64,000 bases of DNA from Bacteroides sp. GTDB taxonomy: Bacteria > Bacteroidota > Bacteroidia > Bacteroidales > Bacteroidaceae. The translations under genes were made by a program, and so were the position numbers. The notes beneath the pieces were generated by a model. The model did not search any database. It saw only the letters and a program-made list of their open reading frames with translations, and was not told the origin of the DNA. Each line of letters begins with the position of its first letter. Position 1 is the first letter of the stretch. The DNA lies in assembly GCF_028690125.1 (NCBI RefSeq), contig NZ_JAQVBV010000005.1, positions 62,001 to 126,000 of the forward strand, written 5' to 3'. Shown in pieces: positions 1 to 9,039 of this stretch.

Positions 1-1568
1 TCAAACTGTTGCCGGGGAATAAGTTCTTGTAATTTTTCACACATCCGACGCCCCATATCATATGCATTGTCAAAATGTATCAACGTAGAAAGAGCATCCA
101 CCGGCTCTCCATTCAACATTATATCCAACTTGACAAGTTTTGACGGACGGAAACCATTCGGATGATAATCAAATGAAGCGTATCCTTTTGAAATGCTCTT
201 CAAACGATCATAGAAATCAATAACAATCTCTCCCAAAGGCATATTATAAAAGATTTCCACTCGATTACCGGAAATATACTCCTGCTTGATAAGTTCACCA
301 CGTTTACCCAAACAAAGCGTCATAATAGGACCGATATAATCAGTAGTCGTAATGATAGACGCTTTAATATACGGTTCTTCAATATGATCTATCAGTGTCG
401 GATCGGGCATACCTCCCGGATTGTGCACTTCCTTCACTTCCCCCTGTTTATCATAGATCATATAAGAAACGTTCGGAACAGTAGTAATCACATTCATATT
501 AAACTCACGGTCGAGACGTTCCTGAACGATCTCCATGTGAAGCAATCCCAAAAAACCACAACGAAAACCAAAACCTAATGCCAGTGAAGATTCCGGCTGG
601 AAAGTCAAAGAAGCATCATTCAACTGCAACTTCTCCAATGAAGCGCGCAAATCTTCAAACTCTTCAGCTTCAATCGGATAGACTCCGGCAAACACCATCG
701 GTTTTACCTCTTCAAACCCTGCAATAGCTTTATCGCACGGACGTGCAATATGTGTAATCGTATCTCCTACCTTTACTTCTTTTGAAGTCTTGATTCCGGA
801 AATGATATATCCCACGTCACCAGTACGCAACTCCTTACGTGGAACCATATCCATCTTCAACACCCCTACTTCATCTGCTGCATATTCTTTGCCTGTATTA
901 AAGAACTTCACTTTATCACCGGTACGGATTATTCCATTCTCTATTTTAAAATAGGCTATAATCCCACGGAAAGAATTGAATACCGAGTCAAAAATCAATG
1001 CTTGCAAAGGTGCCTCTTCGTCACCTTCAGGATGAGGAATGCGCTCAATCACAGCAGCAAGAATTTCTTCCACGCCCATACCAGTCTTACCGGACGCACG
1101 AATAATCTCTTCACGCTTACATCCCAATAATTCGATGATCTCGTCTTCAACTTCCTCTGGCATAGCACTTGCCATATCGCATTTATTGATCACAGGAATA
1201 ATCTCAAGATCATGTTCAATAGCCATATACAGGTTAGAAATAGTCTGTGCTTGTACCCCTTGTGATGCATCTACAATCAGCAATGCACCTTCACAAGCAG
1301 CAATAGAACGGGAAACCTCATATGAAAAGTCTACGTGTCCCGGAGTATCAATCAGGTTAAGAGTATACTTTTCACCTTTATAAGTGTATTCCATCTGGAT
1401 AGCATGGCTCTTAATCGTAATACCTCTTTCCTTCTCCAGGTCCATATTATCAAGCATTTGCCCATTTGTTACCTGAATTGTATGTGTAAACTCCAGCAAA
1501 CGGTCTGCTAAAGTCGATTTACCGTGGTCAATATGAGCAATGATGCAAAAGTTTCGTATATTCTTCAT
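1..1568 (-). CDS. lepA: Elongation factor 4 (LepA), C-terminus cut by window edge
   Basis: LepA/EF-4 is a ribosome-binding translational GTPase that back-translocates or remodels stalled ribosomes. The minus-strand reading frame begins at ATG 1566..1568 with [19 protein letters not shown], which holds the G1 P-loop of translation GTPases (AHIDHGKST). About 522 codons are in the window. The frame is still open at base 1, reading [11 protein letters not shown], a LepA C-terminal-domain signature. The full family length is near 595 residues, so roughly 70 residues are missing to the left. A -7 box lies 35 bp upstream. Identification is secure from the GTPase motifs and the C-terminal segment. 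Confidence 0.96.
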   Translation of the reverse strand, partial: MKNIRNFCIIAHIDHGKSTLADRLLEFTHTIQVTNGQMLDNMDLEKERGITIKSHAIQMEYTYKGEKYTLNLIDTPGHVDFSYEVSRSIAACEGALLIVDASQGVQAQTISNLYMAIEHDLEIIPVINKCDMASAMPEEVEDEIIELLGCKREEIIRASGKTGMGVEEILAAVIERIPHPEGDEEAPLQALIFDSVFNSFRGIIAYFKIENGIIRTGDKVKFFNTGKEYAADEVGVLKMDMVPRKELRTGDVGYIISGIKTSKEVKVGDTITHIARPCDKAIAGFEEVKPMVFAGVYPIEAEEFEDLRASLEKLQLNDASLTFQPESSLALGFGFRCGFLGLLHMEIVQERLDREFNMNVITTVPNVSYMIYDKQGEVKEVHNPGGMPDPTLIDHIEEPYIKASIITTTDYIGPIMTLCLGKRGELIKQEYISGNRVEIFYNMPLGEIVIDFYDRLKSISKGYASFDYHPNGFRPSKLVKLDIMLNGEPVDALSTLIHFDNAYDMGRRMCEKLQELIPRQQF

Positions 1569-1602
1569 ACGGGATTCTAATTTATTTTATCTTTTTGGTG
1601 TG

Positions 1603-1610
1603 CAAAGATA
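1603..1610 (-). promoter_or_regulatory. -7 promoter box of lepA
   Basis: The minus strand reads TATCTTTG, a perfect Bacteroides TAnnTTTG -7 element, about 35 bp upstream of the lepA ATG. Confidence 0.7.
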
Positions 1611-1633
1611 CGTAAATGGCGGAACATAAAAAA

Positions 1634-1669
1634 ATGCGTTGATAACATTATAACAATGTATCAACGCAT
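1634..1669 (-). terminator. Hairpin terminator, T-run on both sides
   Basis: A long stem (ATGCGTTGATA against TATCAACGCAT) is flanked by A/T runs on both sides, so it can end transcripts in either direction. It lies just beyond the stop of the small winged-helix gene at 1699 and upstream of lepA. Confidence 0.75.
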
Positions 1670-1698
1670 TTTTTTTATCGCTTAAGTGAGTTACTCGC

Positions 1699-1899
1699 TT
1701 AAATCAATTTGATAAAAAGTTCACCTTCAACTTCATCTACAGAAAGTTTGTCTTCTCTTAATAACCAGCCAAGGCCGAGGAACAAGTCTTTATCAACCAA
1801 TTTAGTTGCTTTTTTCAGCTGTTTGGCAGTCATACCTTCTGTTCCATTCAGTGCAATCCAGATATTTCCTGCAATTTCACCTGCTTTTTCTTTCAACAT
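1699..1899 (-). CDS. Small winged helix-turn-helix protein (DUF2582/PF10771 type)
   Basis: A 66-residue protein starting MLKEKAGEIAGNIWIALN. It matches the family of very short Bacteroidetes winged-helix proteins (DUF2582), with conserved features such as GNIW at the start, a TAKQLKKAT recognition-helix region and a GLGWLLREDKL wing near the end. The whole protein is one domain. Its target and function are unknown; DNA binding is inferred from the fold. It is transcribed alone: its own -7 box lies about 75 bp upstream and a hairpin terminator follows. Confidence 0.8.
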   Translation of the reverse strand: MLKEKAGEIAGNIWIALNGTEGMTAKQLKKATKLVDKDLFLGLGWLLREDKLSVDEVEGELFIKLI

Positions 1900-1973
1900 T
1901 TGCTTTGAAAATTTTAGTTATACATACTATTAAATCAACAATTCAAAAGAACTATCAGATTTTATATCGGTGG

Positions 1974-1981
1974 CAAAGATA
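1974..1981 (-). promoter_or_regulatory. -7 promoter box of the DUF2582 gene
   Basis: The minus strand reads TATCTTTG, 75 bp upstream of the ATG at 1899, giving a 5' leader of roughly 65 nt. Confidence 0.6.
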
Positions 1982-2055
1982 GCTATTTTTATGTTATATA
2001 ACACTTTATCTATTCTTTTTTTGCTTTATTTGTAATAAAAACAGCTATTTCTTAC

Positions 2056-2514
2056 CTATTTTGAGCGTTTTTCAAGGTATTCTACCCATATTCTGGCAGC
2101 TTCTTCCACCATTTTTGCGCACGGACGCTTCGTATAGTATTGATTAGTACGTTCTTCGGGAAGTGAAACAATAGGCTCCGTTTTCTTTAATCCTAACAAT
2201 TCTCCACAAATCAACGATCCGTTTCGCTTTTTAAATTCAGCAGCCAATTCTTGGACAACAGCATAATTTGCCGCTTTTCCTTCACGATCTGTCGCCTCTG
2301 TAGCACCCGTTTCAAGTCCCGCTACAAGAAATAACCCGCAAGCCGCCCCACACGTTTCTCTCATACGACCAATTCCACCACCAAAAGAGGCAGACATACG
2401 CAAAGCCTGTTCCTGAGTAAAACCATACATATCTGCAAATGCAGCCACTACCGACTGTGAACAATTATATCCGCTTTTAAAAAACTCCACTGCTTTTTGT
2501 ATTCTATCTTCCAT
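2056..2514 (-). CDS. C_GCAxxG_C_C family protein (putative redox-active)
   Basis: A member of the C_GCAxxG_C_C family (PF09719), small cysteine-rich proteins predicted to carry a redox centre; substrate unknown. Visible signature residues are an early Cys in GYNCSQSVV, the core CGAACG, a later Cys in SLICGELLG and a C-terminal Cys in RPCAKMVEE. No signal peptide is seen, so it is probably cytoplasmic. The frame is open to ATG 2535, but a -7 box sits at 2537..2544, so transcription should start downstream of that ATG. I therefore chose the second ATG (2514, MEDRIQ), giving 152 residues. The gene diverges from yjbQ. Confidence 0.85.
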   Translation of the reverse strand: MEDRIQKAVEFFKSGYNCSQSVVAAFADMYGFTQEQALRMSASFGGGIGRMRETCGAACGLFLVAGLETGATEATDREGKAANYAVVQELAAEFKKRNGSLICGELLGLKKTEPIVSLPEERTNQYYTKRPCAKMVEEAARIWVEYLEKRSK

Positions 2515-2536
2515 TTCTGTTTTTTTTATTTTCATG

Positions 2537-2544
2537 CAAAGGTA
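2537..2544 (-). promoter_or_regulatory. -7 box of the C_GCAxxG_C_C gene
   Basis: The minus strand reads TACCTTTG immediately upstream of ATG 2535, implying a start of transcription near 2530 and use of the internal ATG at 2514. Confidence 0.5.
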
Positions 2545-2552
2545 TAAAAAAG

Positions 2553-2560
2553 TATCTTTG
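2553..2560 (+). promoter_or_regulatory. -7 box of yjbQ
   Basis: TATCTTTG on the plus strand, 27 bp before the ATG at 2588. It is interleaved back to back with the divergent promoter at 2537..2544. Confidence 0.65.
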
Positions 2561-2587
2561 CAGCCGTTTTATTAATCGAAGAAAACA

Positions 2588-2995
2588 ATGGCTACAACAT
2601 TTGATATTCAGTTACACCATTACTCACGCGGATTTCATCTGATTACCCGTGACATAGTTGCACAACTACCTCCACTACCTGAAAGCGGTTTACTCGTAAT
2701 CTTTATTAAACATACTTCTGCGGGATTAACGATCAATGAAAATGCAGATCCTGATGTCCGGCAAGATTTTGAAACTTTCTTCAACAAACTAGTACCGGAC
2801 AGTGCTCCATACTTCATCCATACCTGTGAAGGTCCGGACGATATGAGTGCACACATAAAAGCATCGCTTATAGGAAGTTCTGTTACTATTCCCATAAAAA
2901 ATTATCGGCTAAACCTGGGAATATGGCAAGGTGTCTACCTCTGCGAATTTCGCGATGGAGGAGACACCCGTAAACTTAGTATTACTATTTTATAA
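2588..2995 (+). CDS. YjbQ family protein (UPF0047; secondary thiamine-phosphate synthase)
   Basis: A 135-residue member of the YjbQ/UPF0047 family (TIGR00149), single-domain beta-barrel proteins with weak thiamine-phosphate synthase activity reported for E. coli YjbQ; the physiological role is uncertain. Diagnostic motifs are HTSAGLTINENADPDVR (about residues 40-56), HTCEGPDDMSAHIK (about 77-90) and the C-terminal GIWQGVYLCEFRD. The length is typical. The gene stands alone on the plus strand, with its promoter 27 bp upstream, and converges with xth, whose stop lies 7 bp beyond. Confidence 0.92.
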   Translation: MATTFDIQLHHYSRGFHLITRDIVAQLPPLPESGLLVIFIKHTSAGLTINENADPDVRQDFETFFNKLVPDSAPYFIHTCEGPDDMSAHIKASLIGSSVTIPIKNYRLNLGIWQGVYLCEFRDGGDTRKLSITIL

Positions 2996-3002
2996 TCCTG
3001 AC

Positions 3003-3770
3003 TCAGCGTTCTATTTCCAACACCATCGGGCAATGGTCAGAATGTACAGCACCGTTCAAGATGCACGCACTCTTCAACATCGGACCCATCGGATCGCTCA
3101 CCATACAATAATCAATTCTCCAACCTTTATTCTTAGCACGTGAATTGAAGCGGTAACTCCACCATGTATATTCTTGCTTTTCAGGATAAAGTAAACGAAA
3201 AGAATCAATAAAACCTACGGAAAGGAAACGCGTCATCCACTCCCGTTCTTCCGGAAGAAAACCACTATTAGTTGCATTTCGGACAGGATCGTGGATATCA
3301 ATCGGCTCATGGCAAATATTATAATCACCACAAAGAACCAGATTAGGACGAGATTTTCGCAATTCCATCACATACTTCTGAAACTCTTCCAGCCAGACCA
3401 TTTTGAATGCCTGACGTTCGTCCCCACTTGTCCCCGAAGGATGATAAACACTGACCACCGATAGATCTCCAAAATCAGCACGAATGAAACGCCCTTCGTT
3501 ATCATAAGCCTCTATACCCATTCCATATTCCACATAATCAGGTTTCTGCTTTGTCAGAATAGCAACCCCACTATACCCTTTCTTTTGTGCCGAATAGAGA
3601 TAAGATTTATAGCCTAACGACTCAAATACCTCAGCCGGATATTGATCAGGTTGTAGTTTCGTTTCCTGCAAACAAAGAACATCAGGATTTTCTTGCGCCA
3701 ACCATTCCGGAAATCCTTTAGTAACAGCTGCACGAAGTCCGTTCACATTATAAGTTATAATCTTCATCAT
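3003..3770 (-). CDS. xth: Exodeoxyribonuclease III
   Basis: Exonuclease III/AP endonuclease of the EEP superfamily: a Mg-dependent 3'-5' exonuclease and abasic-site endonuclease of base-excision repair. Seen: the N-terminal MKIITYNVNGLRAA metal-site strand, LCLQETKL with the catalytic Glu, GDYNICHEPID with the Asp/Asn pair, and the C-terminal SDHCPMV His. Length of 255 residues is normal. Two ATGs lie in tandem at the start and either could be used. It is followed upstream by the Nramp gene, whose stop is about 30 bp away, so the two may be co-transcribed. Confidence 0.96.
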   Translation of the reverse strand: MMKIITYNVNGLRAAVTKGFPEWLAQENPDVLCLQETKLQPDQYPAEVFESLGYKSYLYSAQKKGYSGVAILTKQKPDYVEYGMGIEAYDNEGRFIRADFGDLSVVSVYHPSGTSGDERQAFKMVWLEEFQKYVMELRKSRPNLVLCGDYNICHEPIDIHDPVRNATNSGFLPEEREWMTRFLSVGFIDSFRLLYPEKQEYTWWSYRFNSRAKNKGWRIDYCMVSDPMGPMLKSACILNGAVHSDHCPMVLEIER

Positions 3771-3800
3771 ATCTGTTTATTGATTTATATCTATTTGTTT

Positions 3801-5054
3801 TTATGAAAATAACAGCATAATATTCAATACTGATACAATCACAGCAATAGCATAAAGTACAAAAGTACTCCAACGACTATTGACATAATCCCCCATCACT
3901 TTTCGGGAAGAAGTCAGTCCCACCTGCAAAAACACCGTAAAAGGCAACTGAATACTAAGAACCATCTGTGAAATAATCAAGCCTTTGAAAGGGTTCCCGA
4001 TAAAGAATATCAGTAACAGAGCAATACCTAAAGAAAGAAGAATACCCACCTGAGAGTGGCTGTCTTTTATATGATAAGACTCCCCAAAGATACCTGCAAA
4101 GATAGATCCAGCCGCCATCCCACTTGTGATAGTAGAGGATATACCTGCCATCAAAAGAGCCAGTGCGAAAACAACTGCAGCATTGCTACCCAACAATGGT
4201 TCAAGCAAAGATTTTGCCTGTTGCAATTCTTCTACTTGAATTCCACTTTTAAAGAAAGTAGCCGCAGCCAATAAAATCATTGCACTATTAATAGCCCAGC
4301 CAACAATCATAGAAAAAAAAGTATCGAACAGTTCATATTTCAGCACTTTCTTAATAGAGGCATTATCTTGCTTATTATATTCATGACTCTGTATCACTTC
4401 CGAATGTAAAAAGAGATTATGAGGCATTACTACAGCTCCTAGCACACTCATAATGATCAACATACTTCCTTTAGGAAAAGAAGGAGTCATCCACCCTTCT
4501 ACTGTCATCGGCCAGTCTATCTTTACTAAAAATAATTCATAAATAAACGAAAGTCCGATCACTGACACAAAGGCTATAATTGAACGTTCTATCTTCTTAT
4601 AAGAATTAGTAAATAGCATGACAGAAACGAACAGAGTAGTCAATACCGCGCCCCATATAATCGGAATATCAAACAACATTTCGAGTGCGATAGCACCTCC
4701 CAAAATTTCAGCCAATGAAGTAGAAATAGAAGCTAATACCGCAGTACCAAGAATCGGACGTGAAACCCATTTAGGGGTATATTTTGTAGCAGCTTCTGAA
4801 AGACAAAGTCCCGTTACAATGCCCAAATGGGCTACATTGTGTTGTAGGACAATTAACATGATAGTAGACAAAGTTACCACCCAAAGCAGTGAATAACCAA
4901 ATTCGGAACCTGCTGCAAAGTTAGAAGCCCAGTTTCCCGGATCAATAAAGCCAACAGTTACTAAAAGTCCGGGACCAATATATTTAAAAACATCCAATCC
5001 ACCCAGATATCGTTTGTGGTCTTTGCGTTTTAAGTCTTGAAAAATATTTTTCAT
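3801..5054 (-). CDS. mntH: Nramp family divalent metal transporter
   Basis: An 11-TM-type proton-coupled Mn2+/Fe2+ importer of the inner membrane. TM1 carries the metal-binding DPGNWASNF motif and TM6 the matching MPHNLFLHS motif, the two unwound helices that define Nramp proteins. The frame could be read from a TTG at 5081, but that overlaps the -7 box at 5079..5086. I chose ATG 5054 (MKNIFQDLKRK), giving 417 residues, a normal length. The symbol mntH is by family only, and metal preference is not tested here. Confidence 0.92.
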   Translation of the reverse strand: MKNIFQDLKRKDHKRYLGGLDVFKYIGPGLLVTVGFIDPGNWASNFAAGSEFGYSLLWVVTLSTIMLIVLQHNVAHLGIVTGLCLSEAATKYTPKWVSRPILGTAVLASISTSLAEILGGAIALEMLFDIPIIWGAVLTTLFVSVMLFTNSYKKIERSIIAFVSVIGLSFIYELFLVKIDWPMTVEGWMTPSFPKGSMLIIMSVLGAVVMPHNLFLHSEVIQSHEYNKQDNASIKKVLKYELFDTFFSMIVGWAINSAMILLAAATFFKSGIQVEELQQAKSLLEPLLGSNAAVVFALALLMAGISSTITSGMAAGSIFAGIFGESYHIKDSHSQVGILLSLGIALLLIFFIGNPFKGLIISQMVLSIQLPFTVFLQVGLTSSRKVMGDYVNSRWSTFVLYAIAVIVSVLNIMLLFS

Positions 5055-5078
5055 TATTGCATAATAGTTTATTGAATA

Positions 5079-5086
5079 CAAATATA
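5079..5086 (-). promoter_or_regulatory. -7 box of the Nramp gene
   Basis: The minus strand reads TATATTTG, 25 bp upstream of ATG 5054. Its position rules out the longer TTG-initiated frame. Confidence 0.55.
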
Positions 5087-5175
5087 CTTATAAATAACGA
5101 TCACAGGCTATTTTTAGTTCAAAATACCAACAAATAAGGAATGGGCAACTAGTGAATAACAGGCAAAAAAAAATA

Positions 5176-5232
5176 CGGATTACACTAAAACACAGTTTTT
5201 ATTAACTAAAACTGTAGATTCCGTGTAATCCG
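5176..5232 (-). terminator. Two-tier hairpin terminator of the pheT-yebC-TSCPD operon
   Basis: On the minus strand an outer stem CGGATTACAC/GTGTAATCCG encloses an inner stem ACAGTTTT/AAAACTGT and is followed by nine T residues (5166..5174). It lies 40 bp past the TSCPD stop. The outer-arm wording recurs in the palindrome at 53208..53300. Confidence 0.85.
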
Positions 5233-5272
5233 CGCCTAAAATAATATTTAAAAGGGGGGTAGTAAAGATTGA

Positions 5273-5518
5273 TCAATATCCCATCTCGTGCAATGCGTGA
5301 CACAATTGGTCTGGACACGAAGTAACTCTACCTCCACAACGTACCCCTTCTAATTTCTGAAGCACATCTTCGACTTTCATACCTTTTATCAGCCGAGAAA
5401 TACCCTGAAGATTTCCGTTACATCCACCCCAAAAGGTTATTTCCTTCACAATACCGTCTTCCACATTCAGTTCAATGTTCGTACTGCAAGTGCCTTTTGT
5501 TTTATATACATATTCCAT
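5273..5518 (-). CDS. TSCPD domain protein (TIGR03905 type)
   Basis: An 81-residue single-domain protein with the eponymous TSCPDQLCHAL motif near its end and CNGNLQGISRLIKG in the middle. TSCPD domains also occur at the C-terminus of some ribonucleotide reductases and contribute cysteines; free-standing members have no assigned function. The start at 5518 (MEYVYKTKGTCS) lies 7 bp after the yebC stop, so the longer upstream frame is unlikely. It is last in the pheT-yebC operon and is followed by a strong terminator. Confidence 0.85.
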   Translation of the reverse strand: MEYVYKTKGTCSTNIELNVEDGIVKEITFWGGCNGNLQGISRLIKGMKVEDVLQKLEGVRCGGRVTSCPDQLCHALHEMGY

Positions 5519-5525
5519 AACCTGT

Positions 5526-6263
5526 TTACTCTTCGCCTTCTTCCGGACGCATATTAGTATAAACAGTTTGTACGTCATCAAATTCTTCCAGACGTTCTAC
5601 CATCTTATCCAATGTTTCGCGTTGTTCAGGAGTTACGTCCTTCAAGTCATTCGGAATATAAGTGAAGTCTCCACCGACATCTTCGAAGCCACTTTCTTCC
5701 AAATGTTTCTGGATAGCAGCATAGCTCTTAGGATCTCCATAAATAGTGATTGTTCCTTCTTCTTCATCTTCCTCATACTCATCGTCCACATCATAATCAA
5801 TCAGATCAAGAATCAATTCTTCCATATCAACTCCATCTTTCATCTTAAAGGTAAACATACATTTATGATCGAACAAGAATGCTAGAGATCCCATTGTACC
5901 CATGTTTCCGCCAAACTTGTTGAATACTGAACGAACGTCAGCCACTGTACGTGTAGCGTTGTCAGTTAATGTATCCACAAATACAGCAACTCCATGAGGA
6001 CCGTATCCTTCGTAAGTCATGCTCTTGTAGTCACTCTGATCTTTACCCATTGCGTTCTTAATAGCACGGTCGATATTATCTTTCGGCATATTCTCACGCT
6101 TTGCATTCGCGATAATCGCACGCAGAGTAGGATTATTTTCCGGTTCCGGACCACCAGCTTTTACAGCAATAGCAATCTGTTTACCTATTTTTGTAAATGT
6201 ACGAGCCATATGACCCCATCTTTTCAGCTTAGCGGCTTTTCTATATTCAAATGCTCTTCCCAT
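5526..6263 (-). CDS. yebC: YebC/PmpR family protein
   Basis: A 245-residue YebC/PmpR family protein. The family was long annotated as DNA-binding regulators; some members are now linked to translation of proline-rich stretches. Seen: MGRAFEYRKAAKLKRWGHMA at the N-terminus, the family core RAIKNAMGKD and TYEGYGPHGVAVFVD. An acidic stretch (DDEYEEDEEEG) lies in the C-terminal third. It sits between pheT (35 bp upstream) and the TSCPD gene (7 bp downstream), consistent with co-transcription. Confidence 0.95.
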   Translation of the reverse strand: MGRAFEYRKAAKLKRWGHMARTFTKIGKQIAIAVKAGGPEPENNPTLRAIIANAKRENMPKDNIDRAIKNAMGKDQSDYKSMTYEGYGPHGVAVFVDTLTDNATRTVADVRSVFNKFGGNMGTMGSLAFLFDHKCMFTFKMKDGVDMEELILDLIDYDVDDEYEEDEEEGTITIYGDPKSYAAIQKHLEESGFEDVGGDFTYIPNDLKDVTPEQRETLDKMVERLEEFDDVQTVYTNMRPEEGEE

Positions 6264-6298
6264 TGGTTTATATTTTTATAATATGATTTATTTTTGTA

Positions 6299-8761
6299 TT
6301 ATCTTAATTTTGCATTTAATTTATCTTCTAGATTCTTCACTAGTTTCGACATGATTTTATCAATCATCTTGTCGTTCAGCGTCTGATTTTCATCTTGAAG
6401 CAAGAAACTTACGGCATACGATTTCTTACCAGCTTCTAAATTCTTACCTTCGTATACATCAAAGAGTTCTACTTCTTTCAGCAGTTTTTTCTCTGTCTCA
6501 TAAGCAATCTTTTCGATTTCAGCAAACTGTATATTCTTGTCAATCAGCAATGCCAAGTCGCGCTTCACAGCCGGGAATTTTGAGATTTCCCTGTAACTGA
6601 TCTTCACAGAACGAATCGCCTTCAACAATTCACCCCAATTCAGATCAGCATAATAAACGTCATTATCTATATCGAATGCTTTCAACAATTTCTTTGTTAC
6701 CACACCGAAAGATGCAAGACGTTTACCACCTTTGGTATTTACAGATAGCGCAGTAGCAAAGATATCGTCCGCCAAATTTCCGACTACCAGATTGTGTAAA
6801 TCCAGTCCGAGACGTTTCAGTATATTTTCAACATAAGCTTTCAACTCATATACAGATGAATTTTCATCAGGATGTGCCCACGAATTAGAAACTTTCTTGC
6901 CGGTTACCCACAATCCCAAATGATAATCTTCTGAATAGGCGGCTAATACTTTTTCTGTATTCTTTTTATCAGCATCGAAATGATAGCAATTACCGAATTC
7001 AAAGAATTTCAAGTCAGCATTTTTGCGGTTAGCATTATGAGCAATACTTTCCAATCCACCAAACAACAATGTCTGACGCATACCATTCAAATCCGCACTC
7101 AACGGATTCATCAACATCACCAGATGATTGGAAGGATAAGTTTCCAGTCCATCGTAATAAGCAGCACGAGTCAGCGAGTTATTCAGAATTTCATTAAATC
7201 CGCATCCAACCAATTGCTCAGCAATCAGATTCTGCAATTTATTTGATTTGTCATGCTCCCCCTTCGTAGTAAGACTAGACTTCAATGTAGAAGGAATCTC
7301 TACATTATTATATCCGTAAATACGAAGAATATCTTCGATCACATCACAATCACGTTGTACGTCCACACGATAAGGTGGCACTGCTAATGTCAACCCCTGA
7401 GCAGTCTCATTCGATATTTTCATTTCCAAGCTAGTCACGATACTCTTGATCGTGTCTACCGGAATCACTTTACCAACCAATGAATGTACTTTTTCATAAG
7501 AAAGTTCTACCACAAAATCCTGAACAGGAGCAGCACATACATCTTTAATTTCAGAAGAAATCAGACCACCTGCCAATTCTTTTACCATCAAGGCAGCGAG
7601 CTTCAAACAGTAGATAACACTATTCGGATCAATACCACGTTCGAAACGGAAAGAAGCATCTGTATTCAATCCATGACGACGGGCTGTTTTACGTACCCAT
7701 GTCGGATGGAAATAAGCACTTTCGATAAATACGTCGGTAGTAGTTTCCGTAGAACCTGAATCAAGTCCACCGAATACACCCGCAATACACATCGCTTCTT
7801 CCTTGTTGCAAATCATTAAATCGCGTTCGTTCAACTTACGTTCCACCTCGTCTAATGTTACAAACGGAGTACCCTCAAGCATTGTTTTTACAATGACTTC
7901 ATTGCCTTTAATCTTTCCGGCATCAAAGCAGTGCAATGGCTGACCGAAAGCATGTACTATATAATTAGTAATATCTACTACATTATTAATAGGACGCAAA
8001 CCAATCAGGCGAAGTTTATTCTGCAACCATTCCGGACTTTCCTTCACAGTTACACCTTTTACAGTTACTCCGGCATAGTGAGGACATGCTTCGCCATTTT
8101 CCACTTTCACATCAATATCTAGTTCATGGTTATCTACCTTGAAAGTATCCACTGACGGGCGCTGCAATGTAGCTTCCTTACCATTCTGAATAAGATAAGC
8201 ATACAAGTCACGAGCCACACCATAGTGTGAACAAGCATCAGCACGGTTTGGAGTAATATCTACTTCAAGTACATAATCACTTTTAATATTATAATAGTCC
8301 TTAGCAAGAGTACCCGGAAGAGCTTCTGCCGGCAATACGATGATTCCCGCATGATCAGTTCCAATACCTATTTCATCTTCTGCGCAAATCATGCCAGTAG
8401 ATTCTACACCACGGATTTTAGATTTCTTAATCGTAAAACATTCATCCCCGTCATAAAGCTTTGTACCCAAAGTAGCAACAACCACTTTTTGTCCGGCAGC
8501 AACATTGGGAGCACCGCAAACAATCTGAACCGGTTCATCGCCTCCCAAATTAACAGTAGTAACGTGCAAATGATCAGAATTAGGGTGTTCAACACAGGTC
8601 AGCACTTCGCCGATCACAAGTCCTTCCAAACCACCCTTAATAGTTTGTACTTCTTCCACTCCACCTGTTTCCAAGCCGATAGAAGTAAGCGCAGCCGCCG
8701 TTTCATCGGGCGTCAAATCGAAATTGACATACTCTTTCAGCCAGTTATAAGAGATATTCAT
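6299..8761 (-). CDS. pheT: Phenylalanine-tRNA ligase beta subunit
   Basis: The beta subunit of the alpha2-beta2 Phe-tRNA synthetase, charging tRNA-Phe in the cytoplasm. At 820 residues it has the full bacterial domain set: N-terminal MNISYNWLKEYVNF, a tRNA-binding OB fold (about 40-150, with HPNSDHLHVTTV), the B3/B4 editing domain (CPHYAGVTVKG), B5 (YRVDVQRDCDVIEDILRIYGYNN) and the C-terminal anticodon-binding ferredoxin-like domain (KFPAVKRDLALLIDK). pheS is not in the window. It heads the operon pheT-yebC-TSCPD. Confidence 0.98.
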   Translation of the reverse strand: MNISYNWLKEYVNFDLTPDETAAALTSIGLETGGVEEVQTIKGGLEGLVIGEVLTCVEHPNSDHLHVTTVNLGGDEPVQIVCGAPNVAAGQKVVVATLGTKLYDGDECFTIKKSKIRGVESTGMICAEDEIGIGTDHAGIIVLPAEALPGTLAKDYYNIKSDYVLEVDITPNRADACSHYGVARDLYAYLIQNGKEATLQRPSVDTFKVDNHELDIDVKVENGEACPHYAGVTVKGVTVKESPEWLQNKLRLIGLRPINNVVDITNYIVHAFGQPLHCFDAGKIKGNEVIVKTMLEGTPFVTLDEVERKLNERDLMICNKEEAMCIAGVFGGLDSGSTETTTDVFIESAYFHPTWVRKTARRHGLNTDASFRFERGIDPNSVIYCLKLAALMVKELAGGLISSEIKDVCAAPVQDFVVELSYEKVHSLVGKVIPVDTIKSIVTSLEMKISNETAQGLTLAVPPYRVDVQRDCDVIEDILRIYGYNNVEIPSTLKSSLTTKGEHDKSNKLQNLIAEQLVGCGFNEILNNSLTRAAYYDGLETYPSNHLVMLMNPLSADLNGMRQTLLFGGLESIAHNANRKNADLKFFEFGNCYHFDADKKNTEKVLAAYSEDYHLGLWVTGKKVSNSWAHPDENSSVYELKAYVENILKRLGLDLHNLVVGNLADDIFATALSVNTKGGKRLASFGVVTKKLLKAFDIDNDVYYADLNWGELLKAIRSVKISYREISKFPAVKRDLALLIDKNIQFAEIEKIAYETEKKLLKEVELFDVYEGKNLEAGKKSYAVSFLLQDENQTLNDKMIDKIMSKLVKNLEDKLNAKLR

Positions 8762-8796
8762 ATAATTAAATTTTTATTGTTTCTCAAAAAGATTCG

Positions 8797-8804
8797 CAAA
8801 GTTA
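8797..8804 (-). promoter_or_regulatory. -7 box of pheT
   Basis: The minus strand reads TAACTTTG, 36 bp upstream of the pheT ATG. Confidence 0.6.
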
Positions 8805-8876
8805 ATAAGATTTTTTGGTTGGTAGTGAAGGATTTGAAAGAAAAATGCAAAAGGGAGTCATCCTGTACCATTAAAG

Positions 8877-8915
8877 ATGATGAGGGTGAATCAAAGTCTG
8901 ACACACTCTCATCAT
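8877..8915 (-). terminator. Possible terminator hairpin after the efflux operon
   Basis: Arms ATGATGAGGGTG and CACTCTCATCAT (one G-T mismatch) form a 12-bp stem about 125 bp past the stop of the second RND gene. The T-run after it is poor, so the role is tentative. The rest of 8805..9039 shows nothing else. Confidence 0.35.
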
Positions 8916-9039
8916 AGTATCAAAACGATGTCATCATACCAATGAAATCACGATATCATTTTTTGTTCTTATGTTTGTAATATGAAATAACCTTATATCT
9001 AAAGGAACAACACAACAATTATCTATCATTCCTGCTAAA

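Noticed and set aside
5055..5081. TTG start for the Nramp transporter at 5081
   Set aside because: It overlaps the -7 promoter box, and the conserved N-terminus starts at the ATG at 5054.
8351..8917. 188-codon open frame on the plus strand
   Set aside because: Antisense to pheT over most of its length; the pheT frame is certain and the antisense product has no family features.
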